Source: Oscillospiraceae bacterium
Lineage (GTDB): Bacteria; Bacillota; Clostridia; Oscillospirales; UBA929
DNA: 64,000 nucleotides
Assembly (NCBI GenBank): GCA_031254195.1
Contig: JAIRUW010000013.1
Location: 32,210 to 96,209, forward strand
Direction of reading: 5' to 3'
The position numbers and the translations under genes were made by a program. Positions within the stretch are counted from its first letter, which is position 1. Each line of letters opens with the position of its first letter. Below the pieces are notes generated by a model. The model searched no databases and was not told the DNA's origin. It saw only the letters and a program-made list of their open reading frames with translations. Shown one piece after another: positions 27,158 through 41,016 of this stretch.

Positions 27158-27457
27158 AAAAATCCCGCCTACTCAGGCGGGATTCATCTTATATGACGCA
27201 ACAAGCAAAACTTGACAACGCCTTACCATCGAATGCGATACGGATTTCTACAGCCGAGGAGCTTGCCGCAAGTGGTCTCGCCGGCACCGCAAGCAATCTG
27301 TAAGCTCATCAGCAAAAAAACCTTGCATTTTGTCGTAAGCCTTGATAAAATGATTGCGAGAACAAAATAGTGGCAGCCGGGGAAGTGCTGAGAACACTCC
27401 CCCGGACCTATGCAGGATGAGTAAGCATCCCACACAGCAGCGTTTAGACTGCGCCAT
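27158..27457 (-). ncRNA. Unassigned structured RNA gene with its own promoter and terminator
   Basis: A ~300-base transcript is predicted from a consensus promoter to an intrinsic terminator with a 10-bp stem (27161-27170 with 27175-27184) and five U. The 5' end (27457-27448) can pair over ten bases, with G-U pairs, with 27202-27193, closing a core of about 265 bases. Inside are a near-perfect GC hairpin (27377-27405) and shorter stems. No reading frame here has a ribosome site or recognisable protein. It does not show the marks of tmRNA, SRP RNA or RNase P RNA that I know. 6S-like and raiA-type RNAs were considered and cannot be decided by eye. Confidence 0.6.
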
Positions 27458-27462
27458 CCCCT

Positions 27463-27491
27463 ATTATATCCCGTTTTTGTTATTCGGGCAA
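27463..27491 (-). promoter_or_regulatory. Promoter of the structured RNA gene
   Basis: Minus strand: TTGCCC (27491-27486), 17 bases, perfect TATAAT (27468-27463). The predicted start is near 27457, exactly where the terminal pairing of the RNA begins. Confidence 0.7.
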
Positions 27492-27516
27492 GGGGTATGT
27501 TGTGCTTGACGATAAC

Positions 27517-27551
27517 GCGACGTTGGGAAAATCTCCCTGCGTCGCTTTTTT
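27517..27551 (+). terminator. Terminator-like hairpin in the leader of the second SLH gene
   Basis: GCGACG (27517-27522) pairs with CGTCGC (27540-27545), with an inner GGGA/TCCC stem, followed by six T. It lies upstream of the SLH gene and downstream of a TTGACG box (27506). Since no plus-strand gene precedes it, it may attenuate the SLH transcript. Confidence 0.6.
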
Positions 27552-27556
27552 GTTCT

Positions 27557-27606
27557 CGGCAGCGGCACTCTCGGGGGGCGTAAGCCCTCCGGGGGTAGCT
27601 AAGCCG
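27557..27606 (+). promoter_or_regulatory. Structured 5' leader element of the second SLH gene
   Basis: A 7-bp outer stem with a two-base bulge (27557-27563 with 27598-27606) encloses an 8-bp hairpin with a GTAA tetraloop (27572-27579, 27584-27591). It sits 31 bases upstream of the SLH start codon, next to the terminator-like hairpin. I could not match it to a riboswitch class I know. Confidence 0.45.
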
Positions 27607-27637
27607 GGAATCAAAATAAACAAGGAGGTCACCCCAA

Positions 27638-29038
27638 ATGAAAACCATGAAAAGACTACTCGCCGTTGTATTGTGCATTGCCATGATAGCGGTAACAGGA
27701 ATCCCGGCGTTAGCGGTCACAAACGAGCAGCCAAATGGCGACGGCTTCACCGCCTACAATCTGCATTGGGATAACCCGCAAGCGGGGCTTGCCAGCTTCT
27801 ATATTCAATCACAGGATCATCCATATGCTATTGAGTTGTTCAAGGACGGCAAATCTATCGGGAATATAATAAGAGAGCGTCAAGAAGGAAATCGCATTTT
27901 TGTAAACTTTTCCCCCTTTATGACCGAACCGGGCGCATATCATTTTACGGTTACTTGTATGACATGGGTAACATCGCCATATGGTTTGGAGATTGGCCAC
28001 CCGCAAAACGGTCAAGTCCGCACGAGTGAGGTCTTTAATCTTGGCGCTACGACGCTCGGCGCATTGGGTGACCCGGCCAATCTTCGGATAGCAGTAGATG
28101 GTACGGTGGTAACGTGTACATGGGATATACCCGCTGGATGGACTGCCGGACGTGATTCGTTCGCCGTTGGATTCACCGGCAGGAATTTGGAAGACCTCGG
28201 TTTAGGTTATCAAGAATGGGGAATCTCCGCAAATGTCAGCGAAGCCCGTTATGTTACAGACTTGCGAAACTTCCCCTCATCACCACATGGGGCAAATTCA
28301 GAAGCAACAATCGTGTACTATTTCGCAGTACAGGCCGTGAGCGGCAATACAGCCGTGGTGGCATCCAGCAATTCGGTTCTCAGTCCCACCGTATATAACT
28401 CGCGGACGGGTGAGATTATCCCGAACACCCAAGCCAATCAAGGCGACACAACACCCGCCACCCCCAACCTCGACAGCGCATCCTCATGGGCGCGTGAGGG
28501 CATCACGGCGGCCATCGGCAAGGGTTTCGTCCCAGCGGACATTCAAGGCAACTACACCAACGTCATCACCCGCGCCGAATTCTGCCGCCTCGCTGTCAGG
28601 TGGCTGGAGGTGCGGCTGGATAAGACCATAGACGCGATCGTGGCGGAGCATGGGATAGCGGAAAGGATGGGGCATACCTTCTCCGACACGACGAATACCA
28701 ATATACTCGCGGCATACCGTTTGGGCGTTACGGGCGGGGAGGTAGCGCCCACCGACGCCGCCCCCGGACGGTTTAATCCAAGCGGGCAGTTCAACCGTGA
28801 GCAGGCCGCGACGATGATACTGAACACCGTCAAGGTAGCGGGGATGGACGTGAGCAATACCGCTTCGGCGGGGTTCAACGACATCGGTACCGCCTCAAGC
28901 TGGGCGGTGAACGCGATCAACTACGTAAGGAACGCGGGAATCATGAGCGGCACAGGCACAGCGGACAACCCGCTGTTCAGCCCGCAGAGGGCGTATACAC
29001 GGCAGGAGAGCATTGTGACGTTCAATAATATCGGATAA
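27638..29038 (+). CDS. SLH-domain cell-surface protein (second copy)
   Basis: A secreted 466-residue protein: signal peptide (MKTMKRLLAVVLCIAMIAV, cleavage after ALA near 26), a beta-rich region of probably two fibronectin/Ig-like modules (about 30-125 and 140-265), a Thr/Pro linker, and three SLH repeats (about 285-466). The SLH motifs are RAEFCRLAVRWLEV, NREQAATMILNTVKV and TRQESIVTFNNIG. AGGAGG lies nine bases before the ATG. The SLH block and its Phe-Asp-Ile-containing repeat starts closely follow those of the protein at 24481-25779, but the outer modules differ. No enzyme domain is visible. Expression is probably controlled in its leader. Confidence 0.85.
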   Translation: MKTMKRLLAVVLCIAMIAVTGIPALAVTNEQPNGDGFTAYNLHWDNPQAGLASFYIQSQDHPYAIELFKDGKSIGNIIRERQEGNRIFVNFSPFMTEPGAYHFTVTCMTWVTSPYGLEIGHPQNGQVRTSEVFNLGATTLGALGDPANLRIAVDGTVVTCTWDIPAGWTAGRDSFAVGFTGRNLEDLGLGYQEWGISANVSEARYVTDLRNFPSSPHGANSEATIVYYFAVQAVSGNTAVVASSNSVLSPTVYNSRTGEIIPNTQANQGDTTPATPNLDSASSWAREGITAAIGKGFVPADIQGNYTNVITRAEFCRLAVRWLEVRLDKTIDAIVAEHGIAERMGHTFSDTTNTNILAAYRLGVTGGEVAPTDAAPGRFNPSGQFNREQAATMILNTVKVAGMDVSNTASAGFNDIGTASSWAVNAINYVRNAGIMSGTGTADNPLFSPQRAYTRQESIVTFNNIG

Positions 29039-29040
29039 GT

Positions 29041-29220
29041 GTGTGGGCGGCCTTTGGCCGTCCGCAAAATCCCCCTGTCATTGCGATGACATCCCCCTTT
29101 CACTAAAGGGGGATGGACGAAAGAATAGCGCGTTCCAAGCCCTCCCTCTTTCACAAAAGAGGGATACCGCCCACAGGCGGAGGGAGATTTTCTTTGTAGG
29201 GGCGGCCTTTGTGTCCGTCC
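29041..29220. repeat. Intergenic repeat-like block with several inverted repeats
   Basis: Non-coding stretch between the SLH gene and rpoB. It contains ATCCCCCTTT/AAAGGGGGAT (29091-29114) and TCCCTCTTT/AAGAGGGA (29143-29164). Two related GGGCGGCCTTTG-type segments occur near 29045 and 29200. This mosaic resembles dispersed intergenic repeats of Clostridia genomes; copy number cannot be tested here. Confidence 0.45.
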
Positions 29221-29223
29221 GTA

Positions 29224-29272
29224 AAAACCCCCGCCGGAGCCAAGCGTACGCCAGGCTTCGGCGGGGGTTTTA
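29224..29272 (+). terminator. Strong intrinsic terminator upstream of rpoB
   Basis: An 18-bp stem (29224-29241 with 29254-29271, one G-T pair) flanked by AAAA and TTTT. It insulates rpoB from upstream transcription and could act on both strands. Confidence 0.85.
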
Positions 29273-29311
29273 CCATGCGAAAAGTAACGTGAAAACCTTG
29301 CGAAAAAATCC

Positions 29312-29340
29312 TTGACAATAGAGGAAAACTTTTATATAAT
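29312..29340 (+). promoter_or_regulatory. Consensus promoter of rpoB-rpoC
   Basis: TTGACA (29312-29317), exactly 17 bases, TATAAT (29335-29340): a full match to the sigma-A consensus. A ~140-base untranslated leader follows before the rpoB start at 29488; it has no obvious terminator. Confidence 0.9.
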
Positions 29341-29487
29341 ACAAATTCGTGGCGCTATACTTGTTGTAAGGACAGGCTGAAGCGCAACAAACCCCGTATA
29401 CACGATACCATAAAACTTGTAAAAGCGCAACAGGCTGTCGAAAGAATCAATACGCAGGTCCACGCGTGTCATAATGAAGAAGGGAAG

Positions 29488-33189
<3,702 letters not shown>

Positions 33190-33192
33190 ATT

Positions 33193-36756
<3,564 letters not shown>

Positions 36757-36768
36757 GGCTTAGGCAAG

Positions 36769-36804
36769 AAAAAGAGTGCTGGCGGAACCGCCGGCACTCT
36801 TTTT
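36769..36804 (+). terminator. Intrinsic terminator of rpoBC, bidirectional
   Basis: A 17-bp stem (36769-36785 with 36788-36804) with an AA loop, A-tract before and T-tract after. It lies between rpoC and the convergent lipoprotein gene. Confidence 0.92.
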
Positions 36805-36817
36805 GTGTTTCGTCGGG

Positions 36818-37723
36818 TTACTGTCCGTTGACGGCGTCGTAGAAGTCTTGGGGGAGGTCGTAGCCACCGAAGGCTTCGACAGCTAAATATGTTTTTCCCT
36901 TATAGACTGCTGTGAAAGACGAAAAGCAACCCCCAAACGCCCGTCCGCCGATTTCAGTCACGTTGTCTGGTATCGTGACGCTTTTCAGGCTACATCCAAA
37001 GAATGCCATGGTACCAATCCTCGTAACGCTGGCGGGTATTGTGATACTTGGTGCCCATGGGTTGTAATTAGTATCTCTTGCCGATAATGCACCATCGCTA
37101 ATATTTGTAGTGCCATCCCGAATTGCAATTGAAATTTCTCCTTTATGTCCAATAGCACTTTTCCCCATATAAACAACCCCGTCAGGTTGATTGGCAAACC
37201 ATGCCGTGTCATCAAACGCTCTAGATCCAATGTTTGTAAACTCATCGGGCAACACAATGCTTACCAGCCCTGTGCAGCCGCGGAATGCCTGGCTACCAAT
37301 GCTCGTCACGCCATCAGGTATTATAACGCTCGTCAGTCCTGTACAATCGCTGAATGCCCTATAGCCGATACTTGTCACGCCATCAGGTATTGTGATGTTC
37401 GTCAATCCTGTACAGCCGTAGAACGCATTTTCGCCAATAATTGTTACGCTATTGGGAATATATACATCCATGATACCGCTGTTGCTAAAACCTCCTTCTA
37501 TCCACACCACAGGCTCGCCCTCGATTTTCTCAGGTATTCGTACCTTGATAGAACTCCCTATGTATTTTGTAATCACCACACCTCCAACACCTGCGTCGTA
37601 GCTATACTCGAAGTCGCTCGCAGGTGTTTCGGGTTCTTTAGGCGGCGGGTTGTTACCCCCACCACTGCACCCGGCTACTAACAACAAGGCCGCTAACACC
37701 ACGCTGATTACACACTTTCTCAT
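36818..37723 (-). CDS. BspA-type leucine-rich-repeat lipoprotein
   Basis: A 301-residue surface lipoprotein. The signal sequence ends in the lipobox LVAGC (Cys near 19), followed by a Gly/Asn/Pro linker. A short beta-rich region to about 75 then precedes about six LRR_5 repeats of the form IPDGVTSIGxxAFxxCTGL. The series is interrupted near 180-215 by a segment with WFANQPDGVVYMG, which BspA-like proteins often carry. Such proteins mediate adhesion or protein binding. The ATG at 37723 is chosen (GGGAGG eight bases upstream) over the ATG two codons earlier. It diverges from the XRE regulator, with repeated ATAAGC motifs between them. AT-richer than rpoC. Confidence 0.85.
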   Translation of the reverse strand: MRKCVISVVLAALLLVAGCSGGGNNPPPKEPETPASDFEYSYDAGVGGVVITKYIGSSIKVRIPEKIEGEPVVWIEGGFSNSGIMDVYIPNSVTIIGENAFYGCTGLTNITIPDGVTSIGYRAFSDCTGLTSVIIPDGVTSIGSQAFRGCTGLVSIVLPDEFTNIGSRAFDDTAWFANQPDGVVYMGKSAIGHKGEISIAIRDGTTNISDGALSARDTNYNPWAPSITIPASVTRIGTMAFFGCSLKSVTIPDNVTEIGGRAFGGCFSSFTAVYKGKTYLAVEAFGGYDLPQDFYDAVNGQ

Positions 37724-37756
37724 TTCCATACCCTCCCACTTTCATGTGCGCCTATA

Positions 37757-37794
37757 ATAAGCAGAAATGGCTTATCATAAGCGTACTGATAAGC
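37757..37794. promoter_or_regulatory. Array of ATAAGC motifs, possible operator
   Basis: Four copies of ATAAGC in 38 bases: direct at 37757, 37777 and 37789, inverted (GCTTAT) at 37770. They also build the inverted repeat CTTATCA/TGATAAG (37771-37793). The position between divergent lipoprotein and XRE genes suggests binding by that regulator; this is inference. Confidence 0.5.
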
Positions 37795-37854
37795 AGTATA
37801 GCATGGTATCCTATTAAAAGCAAGTGTTGTTTTTGAAAGGATGGCGGTCGTATC

Positions 37855-38196
37855 ATTGACTACAAACGAATAGGGAAGAATATCCGGGAGTTAAGGCGTT
37901 CGCAAGGGTTGACACAAGAGGCGTTAGCGGAGCTTGCCGACTTGTCGCTGACCCATATTTCCCACATCGAAGTTGGGTCAAATATGGTATCCCTTCCCGC
38001 TCTGGTAAACATCTGCGAAATCCTAAAAACCACCGCTGACCGTCTGTTATACGACAATTTGACCCAGCCGACGGCATATATGAGCGCGGATGTAGCGCAG
38101 TGTTTCGCGGACGCGTCGCCGCAGGAGGCGAGCGTCATGCTGTCCGCCGCGCGCTCGGTCAAGGACGCTATGAGAAATGTGAGGCTTTCTGTATGA
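37855..38196 (+). CDS. XRE-family helix-turn-helix regulator with unusual start
   Basis: A small DNA-binding protein of about 113 residues. The HTH_3 domain spans about residues 4-60: YKRIGKNIRELRRSQGLTQ, EALAELADLSLTHISHIE, and LVNICEILKTTADRLL. The C-terminal ~45 residues are helical. No ATG, GTG or TTG exists in frame upstream of the first HTH helix. The nearest, TTG at 37909, would delete helix 1, so I set the start at ATT 37855 before DYKRIG, preceded by AAAGGATGGCGG. A lost base or a damaged start is the alternative. It probably regulates the divergent lipoprotein gene and itself. Confidence 0.7.
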   Translation: MDYKRIGKNIRELRRSQGLTQEALAELADLSLTHISHIEVGSNMVSLPALVNICEILKTTADRLLYDNLTQPTAYMSADVAQCFADASPQEASVMLSAARSVKDAMRNVRLSV

Positions 38197-38218
38197 GACT
38201 GACATATCAACGGAAGTG

Positions 38219-38253
38219 ACCCCCGTGCTGTCTTCGGCACGGGGGTGTTATTT
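38219..38253 (+). terminator. Terminator after the XRE gene
   Basis: ACCCCCGTGC (38219-38228) pairs perfectly with GCACGGGGGT (38237-38246), with tail GTTATTT. It lies 23 bases after the stop codon. Confidence 0.8.
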
Positions 38254-38343
38254 GAAATTAACAATAAAACCTTATTGTATCCACAGCAAAATGCTCTTTC
38301 CATTCGCGGCATATCATAAAATGATGAGCAGAAATAATGTCCG

Positions 38344-38625
38344 TTAGTTTATGGAGGGTGCAATCTGTATTCCTCCGATCTCTGCATACTTAAAAAAGAG
38401 GTGAGCATGATTTTCCAGTAATTCTTCAAACTCTTTTATTGACTCGTCGGAATAGCCTTCTCTTATGATCCACGTATAAGAGGGTAAGGAGCATCTCGCA
38501 GTATCAAAGCCAAACGGTTTAGGGCGTTCAAAGTGCACCTCCACTGACTTTTCTCCGTTTTTCTCCAGTAGATGCGAGTGTGTTATAAGGGTTTCATCAG
38601 CAAGTGTTATATACGGGTACATCAT
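38344..38625 (-). CDS. Small conserved-looking protein of unknown function
   Basis: A 93-residue soluble protein (MMYPYITLADETLITHSH at the start) with no signal peptide or membrane helix. The middle is EVHFERPKPFGFDTARCSLP, and the end is an acidic helix with ENHAHLFFKYAEIGG. GGAGG lies upstream of the double ATG, and a promoter precedes it, so it looks expressed. I do not recognise a named domain. Proteins of this size with a MYPYI start occur as orphans in Clostridia and are often near mobile or toxin-antitoxin genes, but nothing here proves that. The plus-strand XRE gene upstream is convergent and separately terminated. Confidence 0.65.
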   Translation of the reverse strand: MMYPYITLADETLITHSHLLEKNGEKSVEVHFERPKPFGFDTARCSLPSYTWIIREGYSDESIKEFEELLENHAHLFFKYAEIGGIQIAPSIN

Positions 38626-38658
38626 AAAAAATCCTCCAAGCTCCGATTCTTATATTAT

Positions 38659-38686
38659 ATTATACCATGAAGCGCACATAAATCAA
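38659..38686 (-). promoter_or_regulatory. Promoter of the small orphan gene
   Basis: Minus strand TTGATT (38686-38681), 16 bases, TATAAT (38664-38659), 34 bases upstream of the start codon; overlapping TATAAT-like copies follow. Confidence 0.55.
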
Positions 38687-38734
38687 ATAAAAACATAACC
38701 GCCGGGCAGACTATCCCTGAAAGGCGGCGATATA

Positions 38735-39697
38735 ATGCGAAAGAAGAAGGTTGCGGTCGTCGGGGCGGGGTTTGTCGGGTCTACGGCGGCGTATACCATG
38801 CTGATGAACAACACCGCCGACGAGATCGTCCTAATCGACATCAACCGCGGCAAGGCGGAGGGCGACGCGCTGGATATGAACCACGGCATGAGCTTCCTGC
38901 CGCCGGTCAAGTTTTATTCCGGCTGGTACGGGGACTGCGCCGACGCGGCGCTGGTCGTCCTGACGGCGGGCGCGGCGCAAAAGCCCGGCGAGAGCCGGAT
39001 GGACTTGCTGGGGCGCAACCTGCGCGTCTTTGACGATATTCTCTCGCAGCTGCTGCCCAACCTGGCCCCGGACGCGGTGCTGCTGACCGTGACCAACCCG
39101 GTGGACGTGCTGACGCAGTATGTTTTGGAGCGTTCCGGCCTGCCCGCGTCCCGGGTGATGGGTTCGGGGACGGTGCTGGACACCTCGCGGCTCAAGTGGG
39201 CGATCGCGGGGCATATCGGCATCGACCCGCGCGACGTAAAGGCCTTTGTCATCGGCGAGCACGGCGATACCGAGGTTGCGGCGTTCTCCGCGGCGACCGT
39301 CTCGGGGATGCGGCTTGACCAATACTGCGCTCAATGTCCCGAGGACAGCTGCGACGCGCTGAGGGAGCTGTCCAAACTGCACGGCGAGGTGCGCGACGCG
39401 GCGTACGGCATTATCGAGAAGAAGGGCGCGACATACTATGCCGTCGCGCTGGCCGTCAACCGCATCGCCCAGGCGGTGCTGAACGACCAAAAGGCCATCC
39501 TGACCGTGTCGGGGCTGGTGGACGGCCCGTACGGCATCCGCGGCGTGTGCCTCTCTCTGCCGCGCGTGGTCGGCGCGGGCGGGATGGAAAGGCTGCTGGA
39601 AGTGCCGTACGACGAGGAAGAGGCCCGGCAGCTCCGGCACAGCGCCGAAACGATACGGGAAGCGTACCGGGTGGCGGGCGCGGCGGCGGGGAAATAA
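38735..39697 (+). CDS. ldh: L-lactate dehydrogenase
   Basis: Reduces pyruvate to L-lactate with NADH, a fermentation end reaction in the cytoplasm. The NAD-binding loop VVGAGFVGSTAAYTM is at residues 8-22, with acidic residue Asp of VLIDIN for NAD preference. VTNPVDVLTQYV and GSGTVLDTSRLKW follow, and the catalytic His lies in IGEHGDTE near 177. The length of 320 is normal. In place of the usual substrate-loop sequence there is AAQKPGESRMDLLGRN with the essential Arg, which supports lactate rather than malate dehydrogenase. AAAGGCGG precedes the ATG. No Rex operator was identified. Confidence 0.93.
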   Translation: MRKKKVAVVGAGFVGSTAAYTMLMNNTADEIVLIDINRGKAEGDALDMNHGMSFLPPVKFYSGWYGDCADAALVVLTAGAAQKPGESRMDLLGRNLRVFDDILSQLLPNLAPDAVLLTVTNPVDVLTQYVLERSGLPASRVMGSGTVLDTSRLKWAIAGHIGIDPRDVKAFVIGEHGDTEVAAFSAATVSGMRLDQYCAQCPEDSCDALRELSKLHGEVRDAAYGIIEKKGATYYAVALAVNRIAQAVLNDQKAILTVSGLVDGPYGIRGVCLSLPRVVGAGGMERLLEVPYDEEEARQLRHSAETIREAYRVAGAAAGK

Positions 39698-39710
39698 GCG
39701 CAATCGCGCC

Positions 39711-39739
39711 TTGACAATCCGCCCCCGCCGTGATACTCT
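39711..39739 (+). promoter_or_regulatory. Promoter of plsY-trmL
   Basis: TTGACA (39711-39716), 17 bases, TACTCT (39734-39739), 29 bases upstream of the plsY ATG. Confidence 0.6.
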
Positions 39740-39768
39740 TTTCGGGTATTAGACAGGGGGCTTTTTTC

Positions 39769-40413
39769 ATGGAACAACTTTGGTATCTCGTCATCGCCGC
39801 TGCGGCGTATCTGATAGGGTCGCTGAACGGCTCGCTGCTGTCCTCGCGCCTGTTCTGGCGTGACGACATCCGCCGGCACGGCAGCGGCAACGCGGGCGCC
39901 ACCAACGTTTTGCGTACGCACGGTGTTAAGTGGACGGCCGCCGTCTCCGCTTGGGACGTTGGCAAAGGCATACTGGCCGTGTGGGTGGGGCGCTGGCTTG
40001 TACCGGCCATGCGGCACAGCCCGGAGGCCTTGGAGGACACCCTGCGCTACGCCGCGCTGCTGGCGGGGTTCTTTGTCATCGCCGGGCATGTCTTCCCGCT
40101 GTTTTTCAAGTTCAAGGGCGGCAAAGGGGTGATCACGGCCTGCGCCGTGTTCTTTACCCTCGACTGGCAGGTGGCGTCGCTTGCGCTGGGCCTGTTTATG
40201 CTCATACTGATCTTCACCCGCTTCCTGTCCCTCGGCTCGGTCTGCGCCGTGTTTACCCTGCCGCTGCTGGGGCTGCTGTTCGGGCGCGGCTGGGCGGACA
40301 TTGCCATGTACGCGGTGACGGCGGCGCTGGTCATCTTCCTGCACCGCGAAAACATCAAGCGGCTCCTGCGCGGCACGGAGAACAAGTTTCCCCGCAACAA
40401 AACGGCGCCATGA
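39769..40413 (+). CDS. plsY: Glycerol-3-phosphate acyltransferase (acyl-phosphate type)
   Basis: Integral membrane enzyme that acylates glycerol-3-phosphate using acyl-phosphate made by PlsX, the first step of phospholipid synthesis. The 214-residue protein has about five membrane helices and the three PlsY motifs: GSLNGSLLSSR, HGSGNAGATNVLRT and GHVFPLFFKFKGGKGV. The start is the ATG at 39769 behind AGGGGG; the longer frame to 39730 would overlap the promoter. The stop overlaps the trmL start (ATGA), so the two genes are coupled. Confidence 0.95.
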   Translation: MEQLWYLVIAAAAYLIGSLNGSLLSSRLFWRDDIRRHGSGNAGATNVLRTHGVKWTAAVSAWDVGKGILAVWVGRWLVPAMRHSPEALEDTLRYAALLAGFFVIAGHVFPLFFKFKGGKGVITACAVFFTLDWQVASLALGLFMLILIFTRFLSLGSVCAVFTLPLLGLLFGRGWADIAMYAVTAALVIFLHRENIKRLLRGTENKFPRNKTAP

Positions 40414-40871
40414 TACACATTGCCCTGCATGAGCCGCAGATACCGCAAAACACCGGAAACGTCGTCCGCACCTGTTCGGCGACCGGGTCTGTGCTGCACC
40501 TGATCGAACCGCTGGGCTTCACCATAGACGACAGCCGGCTCAAACGGGCCGGTTTGGACTACTGGCACGGGATGGACATTCGCGTCCATCCCGGTTTTGA
40601 CGCGTTTTTGCGGGATATAGCCGGGCGGACGCTCTGGCTGTTCACCACCAAAGGGAGCCGCCCTTACCATGAGGCCCGTTTTTCAGACGGCGACTGCCTT
40701 GTGTTTGGTAAGGAGACGGAGGGGCTGCCGGAGGCGATCCGCGCCGCGTATCCCGAGCACTGCCTGCGGCTGCCTATGCTGCCGGGCACGCGCAGCTTAA
40801 ACCTCAGCAACTCGGTGGCCGTGGCTCTGTATGAAGCGTTGCGGCAGCAGGCGTTCGCGGATTTTGTCTAA
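40410..40871 (+). CDS. trmL: tRNA (cytidine/uridine-34 2'-O)-methyltransferase
   Basis: SPOUT-class methyltransferase that 2'-O-methylates the wobble base of certain leucine tRNAs. The 153-residue protein begins MIHIALHEPQIPQNTGNVVR, the diagnostic start. It contains LIEPLGF, LVFGKETEGLP and the knot motif LPMLPGTRSLNLSNSVAVALYEA (quoted in part: RSLNLSNSVA), which binds SAM. A longer open frame exists upstream of 40410 but runs antiphase through plsY, so the ATG overlapping the plsY stop is the true start. Confidence 0.94.
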   Translation: MIHIALHEPQIPQNTGNVVRTCSATGSVLHLIEPLGFTIDDSRLKRAGLDYWHGMDIRVHPGFDAFLRDIAGRTLWLFTTKGSRPYHEARFSDGDCLVFGKETEGLPEAIRAAYPEHCLRLPMLPGTRSLNLSNSVAVALYEALRQQAFADFV

Positions 40872-40920
40872 AGTTGTCGCGGGCGGAAGGAACTGTTATT
40901 AAAGTTTTATGAACAAAGTA

Positions 40921-40949
40921 TTGCATTTACTGTAGGTTTATGCTATAAT
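40921..40949 (+). promoter_or_regulatory. Promoter of the peptide ABC importer operon
   Basis: TTGCAT (40921-40926), 17 bases, perfect TATAAT (40944-40949). The substrate-binding protein gene starts 67 bases downstream. Confidence 0.75.
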
Positions 40950-41016
40950 CCCTTGTATCGGTCTGCGTACTTATGTATATTGTTTTTGGCCGTATTAATA
41001 AGGAGGAATGGAAACC

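Noticed and set aside
27158-27457. tmRNA, SRP RNA or RNase P RNA for the structured transcript
   Set aside because: I saw no tRNA-like ends with CCA, no SRP core (GGAAG/GCAGC arrangement) and no RNase P CR I-V motifs.
27557-27606. Cyclic-di-GMP class I riboswitch for the SLH leader element
   Set aside because: The GNRA loop and adjacent A-rich junction looked suggestive, but the conserved GGGCAAACC and ACGCAAAGC blocks are absent.
27223-27750. A 175-codon minus-strand frame across the structured RNA region and the SLH leader
   Set aside because: It crosses the RNA promoter, a terminator and the SLH start; no ribosome site or family.
37909-38196. TTG at 37909 as start of the XRE regulator
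   Set aside because: It would remove the first helix (IGKNIRELRRSQG) of the DNA-binding domain, which is plainly encoded just upstream in the same frame.
38831-39703. A 290-codon antisense frame inside ldh
   Set aside because: Composition is Arg/His/Val-rich with no homology pattern; ldh itself is complete.
39930-40409. The upstream part of a long frame that ends in trmL
   Set aside because: This part is out of phase with plsY and has no protein pattern; the true trmL start is the ATG at 40410 overlapping the plsY stop.
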